Shown here in pieces: positions 50,379 to 59,786 of a DNA stretch of 64,000 bases; within the stretch, counting starts at the first letter, position 1, and the number at the start of each line of letters is the position of its first letter. Origin of the DNA: Pseudomonas oleovorans subsp. oleovorans (GTDB taxonomy: Bacteria > Pseudomonadota > Gammaproteobacteria > Pseudomonadales > Pseudomonadaceae). A model generated the notes under the pieces. That model saw nothing but the letters and a program-made list of their open reading frames with translations, ran no database searches and was not told the origin of the DNA. The stretch lies in contig NZ_NIUB01000028.1 in assembly GCF_002197815.1 (NCBI RefSeq), forward strand, positions 1-64,000, written 5' to 3'. A program made the translations under genes and the position numbers.

Positions 50379-52418
50379 ATGGAAACTGACTTTCTAGAAT
50401 GGATGTACTTGAAACTACTGGTAGGGAATTTCGAATCCCTGTACCAGTATTACTTCCACAACATGGCCTTTATGGCCCCGTATTTCAGGCAAGGTGCCGT
50501 TGGAATACTATATTCAGTTGGGCTGGCGTGGGCTGCTGTTTGTTTTCTCAAGTCTCCAGTTGACAAGTTGCTCACTGGTATAGCTGTTCTTGGGATGGTC
50601 TTTGTTGCCGGGTTCCTGGTTAGCCCGACTACGAACACCAAGCACCTTGGACGTGCAGCAGGTACTGAACTGTCTGTAGGTGGCTATTATTCGTTTGTGG
50701 TAGCGGGAACGATCACTAATGTCTTTGACAACATCGTGGCCGCTAGCTGGAAAGCTACAGTAAGTGGTGCCGTGAACGGTGGTGGGCCTAGCAGGGAGGC
50801 GCTTGCTATGGCCTACAACGATAAGGCTGAAATATTTGCTGAAAAGTTCCTAAATGGTGAGGGGCGCGCAGCAGTCCTTGACTTCCAGCAGCAATGTGGT
50901 TCAGAAGCGCTGAAACAAGCTACTTCCGATAAGGATAAAGCTATCCTTCGGAGCGTAGGTATTGGCGCCAATACCCTCGGCATGGAGGTTGGAGACGCTA
51001 CTACGCTAGGACAGTACACTGCGCGTGCAAACAATGACAATTTTGACTGGCAAACGCTTGCGATGAAGACTCTTGACTTCACCAAGTTGAGTCCTATTGT
51101 CTTAACGACTATCGAGGCTAACAAGCTCAACAATCGACGGACCGAAGCTGTTAGCTACCTCAAAAATTTACCTCCAGCCAATAGCCAAATTGACGGAACT
51201 AAAGGCTATCGAATACCAACAAGCAACTACTACAAAAACAAACTTTCCAACAATGGAGCATCAGACGAGTCAAGCTCTGATGCCTTCAAGTCCGTCTCAT
51301 CCTCTGGCAGCGACTTTCAGAAGATGCTGCCTATTGGCGCCACGGCTACTGAGCCTAACACTCAAGGTGACTACGTTTTTTACCCTAAAAACTGCTATGA
51401 CCTTTATCTAATTGCAAACGAGACTATGAAAAGTCTTCGTACTGGCGCCAAAGGCGTTCCTGGCTACGAAAATCTAGAGCTTGCTCAAGCATACGTTTCA
51501 TTGTCGGCTGCTAACGCTGTACGCAGGGGCATCAATGACGCGATGAACAAGGAACTCCAGCAGGCTGGCAGTACAGAAAAATATGATGAATCACTGGTCG
51601 AAGCATTCGGTGATACCATCTATCAGGGTGCTGCCGAAATCAGCAGCAAATACGATAAATGGATGCTTGAATATAAGATTCCTACAATGATTTCAAGCAT
51701 GGCCATGATCGTAGCGCTCTTGTTGCTGACCTTCCCTGTATTTGCTGTGGTTTCGGTAATTTTCGGTCATAAGGTTCTAGTATCGTTTTTCAAACTTATG
51801 GCTTTCCCCTTCATCGTGGTATTCATCAACAATCTTCTTTTGTCGCTGTCTGCCAACTTAATTGCCTATAACAAAGGCTTTCAAGCAATCACCAACACTT
51901 TTGACCCTGGTGGTGTTGACGTGGCTTCCTCGATCAGTGTTATGAGCGCAGAGTCAATCATCTACACTGTTATTACGATTGCCGAGGTTGCTATCGCGAA
52001 ATTCATTCTGTGGGATGATGTACGTGCTATCACCAGCTTCAATCCCGGTGCGGCAGGCACGCAAGCAGCTGCCCGAGGCGCGGCTATGGTAGGCGCTGTC
52101 GCCTCACTGGTCACAGGCGTTCTCGGTCGTGGTGCAAGAATGGCTGCGGCGACCAAAGCTGGCGGAGCGACTAAGGCACTCAACCAAACGGTGTCTGCAA
52201 TCAGCCAGCAAGTTTCTCAGATCGCCAATGCCGGTGGCGGAGCGCAGAATAGAAGGGGCAATCTCGGACAGGGACAGCAAGGGGGCTCTGGTAGTGGATC
52301 AGGCTCTGGCGGCAAATCGACTGGCGGTACAAAACCGACCGGCGACAAGCCATCTGGTGGAGGTGGCGGAGGCGGAAACCCACTTGTTCCACCACAGCCG
52401 CCCAAACCTTCCGAGTAA
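50379..52418 (+). CDS. traG: TraG-like membrane protein of the transfer system
   Basis: 679 residues. The N-terminal hydrophobic helices (ILYSVGLAWAAVCFLKSP, GIAVLGMVFVAGFLVSPT) are followed by a long periplasmic region and a further group of helices near 440-560 (MISSMAMIVALLLLTFPVFA, LMAFPFIVVFINNLLLSLSA). The end is glycine/serine- and proline-rich. F TraG has a similar N-terminal half with a periplasmic C-terminal domain for mating-pair stabilisation; this one is shorter (F 938) and lacks that part. It is the last gene of the operon, ending at a terminator. Confidence 0.75.
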   Translation: METDFLEWMYLKLLVGNFESLYQYYFHNMAFMAPYFRQGAVGILYSVGLAWAAVCFLKSPVDKLLTGIAVLGMVFVAGFLVSPTTNTKHLGRAAGTELSVGGYYSFVVAGTITNVFDNIVAASWKATVSGAVNGGGPSREALAMAYNDKAEIFAEKFLNGEGRAAVLDFQQQCGSEALKQATSDKDKAILRSVGIGANTLGMEVGDATTLGQYTARANNDNFDWQTLAMKTLDFTKLSPIVLTTIEANKLNNRRTEAVSYLKNLPPANSQIDGTKGYRIPTSNYYKNKLSNNGASDESSSDAFKSVSSSGSDFQKMLPIGATATEPNTQGDYVFYPKNCYDLYLIANETMKSLRTGAKGVPGYENLELAQAYVSLSAANAVRRGINDAMNKELQQAGSTEKYDESLVEAFGDTIYQGAAEISSKYDKWMLEYKIPTMISSMAMIVALLLLTFPVFAVVSVIFGHKVLVSFFKLMAFPFIVVFINNLLLSLSANLIAYNKGFQAITNTFDPGGVDVASSISVMSAESIIYTVITIAEVAIAKFILWDDVRAITSFNPGAAGTQAAARGAAMVGAVASLVTGVLGRGARMAAATKAGGATKALNQTVSAISQQVSQIANAGGGAQNRRGNLGQGQQGGSGSGSGSGGKSTGGTKPTGDKPSGGGGGGGNPLVPPQPPKPSE

Positions 52419-52421
52419 CAC

Positions 52422-52446
52422 AAAAGGCCCTACGGGGCCTTTCTTA
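52422..52446 (+). terminator. Rho-independent terminator of the transfer operon
   Basis: AAAAGGCCC-TACG-GGGCCTTTCTT: a 7-bp GC stem with a T-rich tail, four bases after the traG stop. It marks the end of the long rightward transcript. Confidence 0.85.
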
Positions 52447-52493
52447 TTGATTCCAAATGCTGAGCCGTTATAAAGACAGCAACGGAGGATCAC

Positions 52494-53399
52494 ATGAAAA
52501 AAATCATCATCACTACCCTGCTTGCCGCCTTTGCCGTTGCCTCGGCTGGCTGCAAGGACGAGTCCAAAAATGCAGCCGGCCTAACAGAAGCTACCTACGA
52601 GCCATCAAAGGTCAACGTTTTGCCAATGACCTTCCCTGGTAAAGGGCAGACTGTTTTCAAGACATTCGGGACTTTCAAGGAGAATATTGCCCCTCAGCCG
52701 TACACACACCGTCCTGAGTGGGTAGTGTACATGGCGTCGCCAGGATGGACTGATGGCGGTGATCCGATCACTGAGCGCCTAGCTACTGATGCGGTGGCAG
52801 TACAACGTGTCAAACAGTTCCTTCGTGACAATGGCCTATCAGCGACCGTGAAGGTCGCATGGCTCCAGTACGACCGGAATCCTGGGAGCCCATATGTTGA
52901 GTCCCTTGACTCTGTGCCGGATAACTTCATCCCTCTGTTCTTGAAACCTCACGGCCCACAGGTTGACTACTACATCTATTCCCCTGCCACCAGACTGGGG
53001 GGGAATGGTTCCTCTATGCGCTACGACCAATGGCTAAAGCCTTACCTTCCCTTTGCGAAGAAGCAAGGCAATGACTACATCGCGGCTACTGAGTTCCAGC
53101 GCATCGAAGGGTTCGATGATGTGGCCGGCAATTATTGGGATCACTGGGCGCGTCACTGGTTCATCGTTGATCCACAGGGCAACGTTGTTGATGCCTATTT
53201 TTCCAACCTGGGCGCTTTCAACGTTCGTGGTGCTAACTGGCCCATCAACAGCTTGATCCATCACCTCAAGCTCGATGGAGACAACCTCACCATTCCTCAA
53301 ATCGTCACTGCTAACTACAAGTCTTTGTACACGGAGCCGTACTGGAACAAGCTCGACGCCAACTTCCGTGACCAGATTGGGCTGGGCGACGGCAAATGA
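52494..53399 (+). CDS. Lipoprotein with a thioredoxin-like look
   Basis: 301 residues. Lipobox-like ASAGC near residue 19 gives a membrane-attached protein. The C-terminal half has the strand pattern HWFIVDPQGNVVDAYFSN, seen in redoxin/SCO-type proteins, but the active-site cysteines are missing. GGAGGATC precedes the ATG. It overlaps the next gene by four bases. It follows the transfer operon after a terminator, so it has its own promoter. Confidence 0.55.
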   Translation: MKKIIITTLLAAFAVASAGCKDESKNAAGLTEATYEPSKVNVLPMTFPGKGQTVFKTFGTFKENIAPQPYTHRPEWVVYMASPGWTDGGDPITERLATDAVAVQRVKQFLRDNGLSATVKVAWLQYDRNPGSPYVESLDSVPDNFIPLFLKPHGPQVDYYIYSPATRLGGNGSSMRYDQWLKPYLPFAKKQGNDYIAATEFQRIEGFDDVAGNYWDHWARHWFIVDPQGNVVDAYFSNLGAFNVRGANWPINSLIHHLKLDGDNLTIPQIVTANYKSLYTEPYWNKLDANFRDQIGLGDGK

Positions 53400-53914
53400 T
53401 TCATTTCAGTTACAGCCTTGATGCTGCTGGGAATCTAATTCGGCTAGAGCTGGGAATGTTTCCTGATGCGCTTATACCTGGGGCAGCCTCGATTGCCTCG
53501 GCTGCCGATGAGCTTGCCCACCCTTTCCCTTGGACTAAGACCGTTGAGGACGCAATCAACGAAATCAGGTTTGTTCCCCGACCTCACCTAGTAGGTACGC
53601 CGGCCCAGGCGATCAGCGAGACACGCAGGCTACCTCAGTCGCCGTTCGTTTTTGTGCCCCCCTCACCCGACTACGCTGATGATTCGCAGATCATGGAAAT
53701 GATCTTGCTTTACGACGAACTGCCGATTGCTGCTTCTGATGGCCGTGAACAGATTGCCAGCGCTTTGTGTGTTGTGGGTGTTCAGCAGATTCCCTTTATC
53801 AGCAGGTATGTCCCAGAGTTACATTCCAGTAGGTGGTCGCACGATATTACCCAGTACGCTCAGCCGGGCTGGATTTCGAATACCAAGGTCTACCGGAAGG
53901 CTGCTCTCGTATGA
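53396..53914 (+). CDS. Hypothetical protein
   Basis: 172 residues, overlapping the lipoprotein stop and the next start (ATGA on both sides). A beta-rich start (FSYSLDAAGNLIRLELGMFP) and mixed middle (FVFVPPSPDYADDSQIMEMI). No membrane helix or signal peptide. Part of a tight four-gene group with unknown role. Confidence 0.45.
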   Translation: MIHFSYSLDAAGNLIRLELGMFPDALIPGAASIASAADELAHPFPWTKTVEDAINEIRFVPRPHLVGTPAQAISETRRLPQSPFVFVPPSPDYADDSQIMEMILLYDELPIAASDGREQIASALCVVGVQQIPFISRYVPELHSSRWSHDITQYAQPGWISNTKVYRKAALV

Positions 53915-54357
53915 ATACAGGATTCGCGACGATGGACAATGACCTGTTCTATCAGCCAGAGGACGGCTTTTGGGCTGGCCTCGATAAGCTATCCTTCGAA
54001 GCTGATCAGCTTGAACCTGAGTGGCCCGAGCCTTCCAATCCTTTCATTCGCCGCATGGCCTTTCAGTTAGCCAACCATCGCAGCTACCACAACGTCGCCC
54101 TGGCCGACTTCCAAGAAATGGTCGGCTGCCTTCTTATCGAGGCTCCAGGTACGGTTTTCAGGTTCGTCCTCGTTCCGATGGGACCCAGCGCCAGTTTCTT
54201 CTCGGTCAAGCTCATCGATACGAGCACATCACTTCCACCGTTACTCTCGGACAACATCTGTTCGATTCGAATTGCCACCAGCTGGATGGCCAAGCGATTC
54301 GATCACTTCGAGATTTCATGCTCCAGCGGCGGCTGCTATTGGGTGCATCGGCAATGA
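53911..54357 (+). CDS. Hypothetical protein
   Basis: 148 residues from the ATG at 53911, overlapping the previous stop; the frame is open upstream to 53833 but the overlap start is preferred. It has an aromatic, acidic N-terminus (LFYQPEDGFWAGLDKLSFEA) and a beta-rich end. No family found. It overlaps the next gene by four bases. Confidence 0.45.
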   Translation: MNTGFATMDNDLFYQPEDGFWAGLDKLSFEADQLEPEWPEPSNPFIRRMAFQLANHRSYHNVALADFQEMVGCLLIEAPGTVFRFVLVPMGPSASFFSVKLIDTSTSLPPLLSDNICSIRIATSWMAKRFDHFEISCSSGGCYWVHRQ

Positions 54358-54626
54358 TCAGGGCTGCGGACTGCGATGAATTGGCTCTCGCCCTGGTGGC
54401 TGCTGCCAAAGCTGCACCATCTAGGATCACTTTTCGTATTGATCCATCAAGGATGACTGCCCAACAGATTCTAGCTGCGGCTACACCGGCCCCGCTTTTG
54501 GTCGCTCATGGAAATGAAACAGAGCTTGCTGCGCTGATCCATTCATTCCACCAGTGGGGTGATTTAGTGCAGCTAGAGCTGACTCATTCAGACGGGCTAA
54601 CCCACTTTTGGATTGGGGATGTTTGA
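54354..54626 (+). CDS. Small hypothetical protein
   Basis: 90 residues from the ATG at 54354. Mixed strands and helices (ELALALVAAAKAAPSRITF, then QQILAAATPAPLLVAHGNET). Last gene of the group 52494-54626. It converges with the partition operon. Confidence 0.4.
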   Translation: MIRAADCDELALALVAAAKAAPSRITFRIDPSRMTAQQILAAATPAPLLVAHGNETELAALIHSFHQWGDLVQLELTHSDGLTHFWIGDV

Positions 54627-54679
54627 GTTGGCGGAGGATAGGAGCCGTTGCTCAGGGTTGTATGAACAACGGCTTCCTG

Positions 54680-55225
54680 TCAAAGCCCGACATGGACTGC
54701 TGATAAAGGGTCGATGGTCGGGGAAGGCGCGAGAGCAGCGTCATCATCCGAGGACGAGTTGTCAGGTGGTACTGCTTGTAGATTCCCTTCTGCTAAGGGC
54801 TCAAGCGGCTGAGCTTCACGTTGAGCCTCCTGAACGGAAGCAACGGCTGGGAGGTCTTCCATCGTCCCCTTCCAGTAAACTTGCTCAAGCATCTGCCTAT
54901 CGCCTTCAACCATTTGGACGTAGTGGTTCATGAGGTTGATGGCGACTAGCACTCGGGACCCATACGGCAGCTCTTTGTAGAACTGCCAAAACATTGGACA
55001 AAGGTCCTTATCGACCCTGATCGCAATCTTTCGGGACTTCGCGCCCGGCGTAGCCGGATGGGGACGAAAAAACGAGAGATTGGGTTTGTAGGTAGGCATG
55101 AAGGCCTCGCACAAGCGCAACAGCAGCTTGTTCACGAAAAGCCTAGGATAGGTTTCGTAGAACGCTATCAGCGCGTCGTGCTGCCCTTCGAACAGCTCGG
55201 CTTTGATCTGAACTACATCTTTCAT
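54680..55225 (-). CDS. ParR-like partition adaptor candidate
   Basis: 181 residues. A basic N-terminal half with a ribbon-helix-helix-like segment (SRKIAIRVDKDLCPMFWQFY, near residue 65) and an acidic, proline-rich tail. It lies directly behind the ParM-like gene with a four-base overlap, the normal place of ParR, which binds the centromere and caps ParM filaments. The family match is from position and composition, not alignment. Confidence 0.55.
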   Translation of the reverse strand: MKDVVQIKAELFEGQHDALIAFYETYPRLFVNKLLLRLCEAFMPTYKPNLSFFRPHPATPGAKSRKIAIRVDKDLCPMFWQFYKELPYGSRVLVAINLMNHYVQMVEGDRQMLEQVYWKGTMEDLPAVASVQEAQREAQPLEPLAEGNLQAVPPDNSSSDDDAALAPSPTIDPLSAVHVGL

Positions 55226-56271
55226 TGGTCAATCATCGGCAGGATTTGAGTTTTGGCGTAACGGTAAAAGCCACGCACGATGCTCAGCTCAGGTGTTTTC
55301 GCCTGATAGATCGGGCAGTGGATGTGTTGCTTGAACACATCCAGGCCGAGCACGCTTGCTCCACCTCCGGCCAAGATCATGCCTGCGAGGAAATCAGTTG
55401 AGCCCCATACTTTCTCAATGCAGCGCGGCAGAACGTCTTTGGCAAACTCGTTCCTAGCTGGAGAGCTGATTCCTTTCATGTCCAGCTTCTGTCCCCGCCA
55501 CGGGATGTAACCATCACGAATCCACTGGTCAATGGTGTATTCCGTGGTCTGCTTGTCCAGCGTGAATTCCTTGGGGATCAAGGCAGTCTTTTTACCCTCA
55601 GCGACCAGGGACTCTGGCTTGGTTTTCAAGGTCGTGAATATCGCCTTGTGAATATCCGATACACCCTTCGATTCACCATGGCGCTTGTCCGAGACGCGCC
55701 CATTGTTGAACTGGCCAACATCGGTGGTCCCTTGCCCAATGTCGATAATGCCCCACTTACCCTTGAGGACTAGATCGAGAGGAATGCGCTCGCCGCTCTC
55801 GTTCTCCAGCTGATCATCAAACCATGGGCCTGCCCACTGGGGCACAACCTTTACAGCTTTCACCTGGAACCCTTCACCTTTTGCCCAGCGACGGATGTTT
55901 TCCTCGAACTTCTGAACCTCCTTTTCATAGAACTCGGTGGGGAGCCCGGTCACGATCACTGGATTCTTGATGTCACATTCATGGAGGACCTTGAGCAGAA
56001 GAATGTGGATCGTGCTGGATGAGTAGAACGACGAATCTGTGCTGCGCGAAGGGGCTCCCTCATCGCGACAGCTCTCGCCGACAAGAAAGCTTTTGCCATC
56101 TTTGGTAGTGAAGCCTTCCTTCGCGAAGCCCAATCCAAGCCCGCTGGTGTCTTTATAAGGTGTGACGAGCGAAGGGAAGCTCCCTTGCTTGCCGTTTCCG
56201 GCGATGTAGGAGGTGGTCCCGTTCCCCAGATCAATGGCAATCAGGGATTGTTCGTTCGTAGTGTTGGTCAT
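55222..56271 (-). CDS. parM: ParM/StbA-type plasmid-segregation actin
   Basis: 349 residues of actin-like fold: phosphate-1 motif IAIDLGNGTTSYIAG (residues 12-26), phosphate-2 GIIDIGQGTTDVGQF (near 173-187) and adenosine motif ILAGGGASVLGLDVF (near 298-312). ParM polymerises with ATP and pushes plasmid copies apart. Length is close to R1 ParM (320). It overlaps the flanking genes by four bases on each side. Confidence 0.85.
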   Translation of the reverse strand: MTNTTNEQSLIAIDLGNGTTSYIAGNGKQGSFPSLVTPYKDTSGLGLGFAKEGFTTKDGKSFLVGESCRDEGAPSRSTDSSFYSSSTIHILLLKVLHECDIKNPVIVTGLPTEFYEKEVQKFEENIRRWAKGEGFQVKAVKVVPQWAGPWFDDQLENESGERIPLDLVLKGKWGIIDIGQGTTDVGQFNNGRVSDKRHGESKGVSDIHKAIFTTLKTKPESLVAEGKKTALIPKEFTLDKQTTEYTIDQWIRDGYIPWRGQKLDMKGISSPARNEFAKDVLPRCIEKVWGSTDFLAGMILAGGGASVLGLDVFKQHIHCPIYQAKTPELSIVRGFYRYAKTQILPMIDQ

Positions 56272-57275
56272 GGTTTCCCCTTCTTAGGAAGTAGTGCTTG
56301 CAACTGCGCCCGCAAAGCGGTCCAGGACTGCATAACGGCTACCAGTTTTTCTTGAGCTTCAAATACATCGTTGATCGACCTGCCGAGGTAGCAAGCCTTG
56401 ATCACATCCTTAGTGATCCAGGCAGTTTCCTGCCTTGGTCTGAGAGCCTTTATTGCTTGCTGAACCTCCAGCTTGTCAGGCTCACGCCCCAGCTCGCGCC
56501 GCAGCTTCTGACCGATTCGCTTTTTCTTCAACGCCTTCTTGAAATCAACCATCTGGTTGTAACGGCGTCGGCGCGTATGAGGGTTGATGCTTGTGACCAC
56601 CTTGAGGGATGGGCTCGCGGGACCCAGCAGGTCGAAATCATCAATGGTGTAAGTACAACGAATCGATCTATAGCGAACCGGACCCATGGTCGAGTTGAAC
56701 TCGAACATTGCCTCGTCCAGTTGGCGAGACAGCTCAAGGAATCGGTCGAATGCTGCCGCAAGGACTGGGCGGCATTTCAATCCATAAGCATGCAGAGCTT
56801 CAAACCAACGAGGGAGTACAGGCCCGCCAACAGGCAACGACTCCAGCTCGACACCAAAAGGCCGGAGTGACGCGACTCTTTCGTTGAACTGATCGAACGC
56901 CTGAAACGCTAGAGCATGGCTTTTGGCCTCAACTGAACCGCAATGCGAGCCAAGAACCTTTGCGACTCCAGATGGGCCGACCTTTGATAGGTCCGTCCTC
57001 ATTGTGTCGGTGCGCAGTGATACTCCAAGCGCGCCGTATCGCTTGGGAGTTGTATGAATCTCGAAGACGATTCGATAGCTACCTTCTGGCAGCTTGCGTG
57101 GGAACAGAGAAACCAAGGGTTCGATTTTGATGAAGGCTGCCGCTGCGTGCTCATCCAGACGATTCACCCAGTCAAGGATTAGCGTCCGTGTAGCCAGCAG
57201 CCGAGTCCTGGCCGCATCTAACTGAGCCAGATACTCAGCTTTCTCGTACTTGTTCGGATTGATTTCACGGGTCAT
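56268..57275 (-). CDS. Unknown first gene of the partition operon
   Basis: 335 residues from the ATG at 57275 (a longer frame to 57323 is possible). Helical and basic, with aromatic patches (FDQFNERVASLRPFGVELES, RRRRYNQMVDFKKALKKKRI). No membrane helix or signal peptide. It overlaps the ParM gene by four bases, so it is likely part of the partition function: an additional DNA-binding or regulatory component that most ParMR systems lack. No family recognised. Confidence 0.5.
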   Translation of the reverse strand: MTREINPNKYEKAEYLAQLDAARTRLLATRTLILDWVNRLDEHAAAAFIKIEPLVSLFPRKLPEGSYRIVFEIHTTPKRYGALGVSLRTDTMRTDLSKVGPSGVAKVLGSHCGSVEAKSHALAFQAFDQFNERVASLRPFGVELESLPVGGPVLPRWFEALHAYGLKCRPVLAAAFDRFLELSRQLDEAMFEFNSTMGPVRYRSIRCTYTIDDFDLLGPASPSLKVVTSINPHTRRRRYNQMVDFKKALKKKRIGQKLRRELGREPDKLEVQQAIKALRPRQETAWITKDVIKACYLGRSINDVFEAQEKLVAVMQSWTALRAQLQALLPKKGKP

Positions 57276-58351
57276 TGAAGCGGCATGTCTGGTTGGATAC
57301 AGCAGATTGTCCTGAGATAGCACCTACGTTGCATCCGAACCCGTTGCCGTTACTCATCGCTGCCAGAACAGACGGAAACTCATGTGGTTTTCATAGAGGG
57401 CAATAGTCTTTGCCAAAAAGCAGAAAGCCCCCATGCCAACCCGGAAAGTTGGTGGCGTGCCCTAGTTTTTCTTCTAGCCACCCGCACCAAGCCATCAGAA
57501 ATGAACCGCCCTCATCTTGCGCACCGTCGCGGCTCTACTGATCTACACCTGCACACCATCGATAGAACCCAAGCCTGCATGTAGGCGGCGCTAGATAATC
57601 CTTGCCCCTCGCTAAATCCTCTCTACGGAAGAACTGGATTACCTGTTCCATCACCCCAAAAACCACTGAGAATCCACTGCGGATTGCCGTGCTAGCACCG
57701 CCGCCATCTGGCTCGGCACTTGAAAGCACCTTAGATTTATCTGTATATCACTCGGAGCCCGACTGGAAGGCGCCGCCGCACTTCTAATTCCAGCTTTAAT
57801 CCACTGGATGCCTCACCGGGACACTATTTGTCAGCGCAACGCATCGACTAGCCCACAGAATCCTAGTGCGACCATTGAAAGCGGGATTTCATTCGACGAC
57901 ACGGATAAATTCGCCCAGCCACCCGCGCCCTCCATCAATAGATGAAAAGCCGGGCAGTGGCTCGATGCCGCAGTTCAGCCTGAAAGAGGGTCGATTACGC
58001 AGGGGGGCCTCGCCGAAATGAGCCTGGATGATTTGCACCGCACCCAATGAATAAGCAGTGAAACGCAAGAACAGACCAGAAAATATGGATATATATCGCC
58101 GCTATAATAATTGGCTGGACTGCGCCAAAACTCGCCGGATTGCACCAGCTAACCTTCCCATGCCACTGACCAGATAGCTACGCTAAATCCTACCGCTATA
58201 GAATAATTGATAAGGTGCCAGCAGCATCAACGACCCACGCACCCACAATGCACGTACAGACCAGTTAATCGACCTAAAACACCATCTAATATAATTATTG
58301 TGCGTACTTCTCCCCTCCCCACCCCAGATTCCACCTCCAGTACCCGCGAGC
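57276..58351. other. 1.1-kb non-coding region upstream of the partition operon
   Basis: No credible gene. The sequence alternates GC-rich blocks with AT-rich patches (for example around 58081-58110 and 58195-58290, with TATAATAATT and TAATATAATTATT). Its place in front of the partition operon fits a centromere (parC), and the AT patches would also fit an origin or transfer origin. I saw no clear tandem iterons by eye. Short related words such as AATCCACTG recur at 57671 and 57798. Confidence 0.45.
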
Positions 58352-58379
58352 AATAAAAAAGCCGGCTTATGGCCGGCTC
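58352..58379 (-). terminator. Rho-independent terminator, leftward
   Basis: On the minus strand AGCCGGC-CATA-AGCCGGCT is followed by TTTTTTATTG. It lies 22 bases past the stop of the gene at 58402 and ends its transcript. Confidence 0.8.
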
Positions 58380-58401
58380 CTACGGAGGTGCGAGGCGAGC
58401 G

Positions 58402-58713
58402 CTAGAACTCAACCTCCACACCCACCTCACGCTTGTGCTGCGCTGTATACATCTCAACGAGCATTCCAACGACGTGCTCGCTGGCCTTCATGCTTTTGTT
58501 GGTAGCCCGAACGACAGCCAAGGCATCGAACCCATCCTCGCCCACGAAAACAACGTCCTTGAGAGTGTTGTTGGGAGTCTCATTCCAGAGACAGCTCACT
58601 GCTGGCCGTCCTTGATGCGTCTCTTTAATGAACGCGTGCAGGCGCCCAGCGACCTTCGCGTGAAACGCCTCCAGAATCTCCTTGGGTGACGGGTGCGCGT
58701 TGTTCGTATTCAT
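58402..58713 (-). CDS. Small hypothetical protein
   Basis: 103 residues from the ATG at 58713 (MNTNNAHPSPKEIL); the frame is open to 59163 but that part overlaps the regulator gene antisense. A helical start (EAFHAKVAGRLHAFIKETHQ) and a mixed end (FDALAVVRATNKSMKASEHV). No motif known. Ends at a clear terminator. Confidence 0.55.
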   Translation of the reverse strand: MNTNNAHPSPKEILEAFHAKVAGRLHAFIKETHQGRPAVSCLWNETPNNTLKDVVFVGEDGFDALAVVRATNKSMKASEHVVGMLVEMYTAQHKREVGVEVEF

Positions 58714-58999
58714 CGTGATTGCCCTCGGCTCTGATTTCGATAACACCTTTATAACGACCCTCCCCCTCCCACTACACACTCGAACCCTTTTCACACACGT
58801 CAGCACCACCTTGTCTACCCGACTGCCCGCAAGCGCATGTAAATGCACCGGGTTGAGTTGCACGCCATTTCCCATATCCCAAGAATCGACAGGACTGAAC
58901 GCCAATGGCGTCAACGGGGCAGAAGACCCCACCACGAATGACAGAAGGGGGGAGCGGCCAAGGCCGTTCCAATCGACGGATGCTGGTAGGAGGCACGCC

Positions 59000-59779
59000 G
59001 TGGAACACCGCACAACATGGTTGGCAGAGCTTACTGAGCAGGAGCTACGGGGACTTAACCCGTGGGTGATCCTGACCTCTGACAAAGCACGCGGCTTCCT
59101 AATCATGTCGGCCAGGGATGCCCTTGGCCGATACCGGAAGTTCGGCCTAGCGCAGATGAGCAACGATGAGCTGCTGCATGAAATCTACCCGATGCTGCAT
59201 GACGCGCTCCCCGGCATCCTTGCCAACTGCGCATCGTCGGTCGAGCCAGAGAACCGTGATCGATTTATCTACGGGAGCCTTCGTCGCCTGATCCGCTGCC
59301 GACTTGCTGAGCAGGTTTTCGGGCAGGTAAGCCCTGGCGACCTCATCTATATAGAGGAAGTCTCCCGCACCCCCGATGACGCTGACGACTCCTACCTCCC
59401 AGCGGCGCATTCGTTGATGCTTCCTTACATAGCTGACGTGAACAGCTATCTGGAGGCTCAAGCAAATTATCAGCCCCAGTTCCTCTCCGAATCCCAGTTC
59501 GTACCAGAGGAACATGTCCAAATGGTCCACCTTCTGATCGAGCGGTTTCGCCACTACCTGACCAACAGGGAGGTAGACGTGCTGCGGAACCTGCTTTTGA
59601 ACTACCAGGATCGCTCAATGGTTGCTTTGGAGGTCGGCACCACCCCAAAGATGGTTTCGCGCTACAGGCAGAGCATTCAGAAGAAGATGAAGGCTGTGCT
59701 CAACCAACTCGGCTGGTCTACCGCCGAGGTGCAGGCTTTGCTCGGTAAGCAGTGCCCCAGTGAAGAAACAGCGGTCTGA
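59000..59779 (+). CDS. Regulator with a sigma-region-4-like helix-turn-helix
   Basis: 259 residues from GTG 59000, with TAGGAGG at 58987-58993; the open frame back to 58682 is read as non-coding. The C-terminal 60 residues (LTNREVDVLRNLLLNYQDRS, then VALEVGTTPKMVSRYRQSIQ) have the pattern of sigma-factor region 4 or a LuxR-type helix-turn-helix. The middle (RFIYGSLRRLIRCRLAEQVF) is helical. It is followed closely by the primase gene, so it may control the replication or transfer genes. Confidence 0.6.
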   Translation: MEHRTTWLAELTEQELRGLNPWVILTSDKARGFLIMSARDALGRYRKFGLAQMSNDELLHEIYPMLHDALPGILANCASSVEPENRDRFIYGSLRRLIRCRLAEQVFGQVSPGDLIYIEEVSRTPDDADDSYLPAAHSLMLPYIADVNSYLEAQANYQPQFLSESQFVPEEHVQMVHLLIERFRHYLTNREVDVLRNLLLNYQDRSMVALEVGTTPKMVSRYRQSIQKKMKAVLNQLGWSTAEVQALLGKQCPSEETAV

Positions 59780-59786
59780 GGTGCTG

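Noticed and set aside
57384..57787. Several 60-70 residue frames upstream of the partition operon
   Set aside because: They overlap on both strands, have no ribosome-binding sites and lack coding character, so the region is called non-coding.
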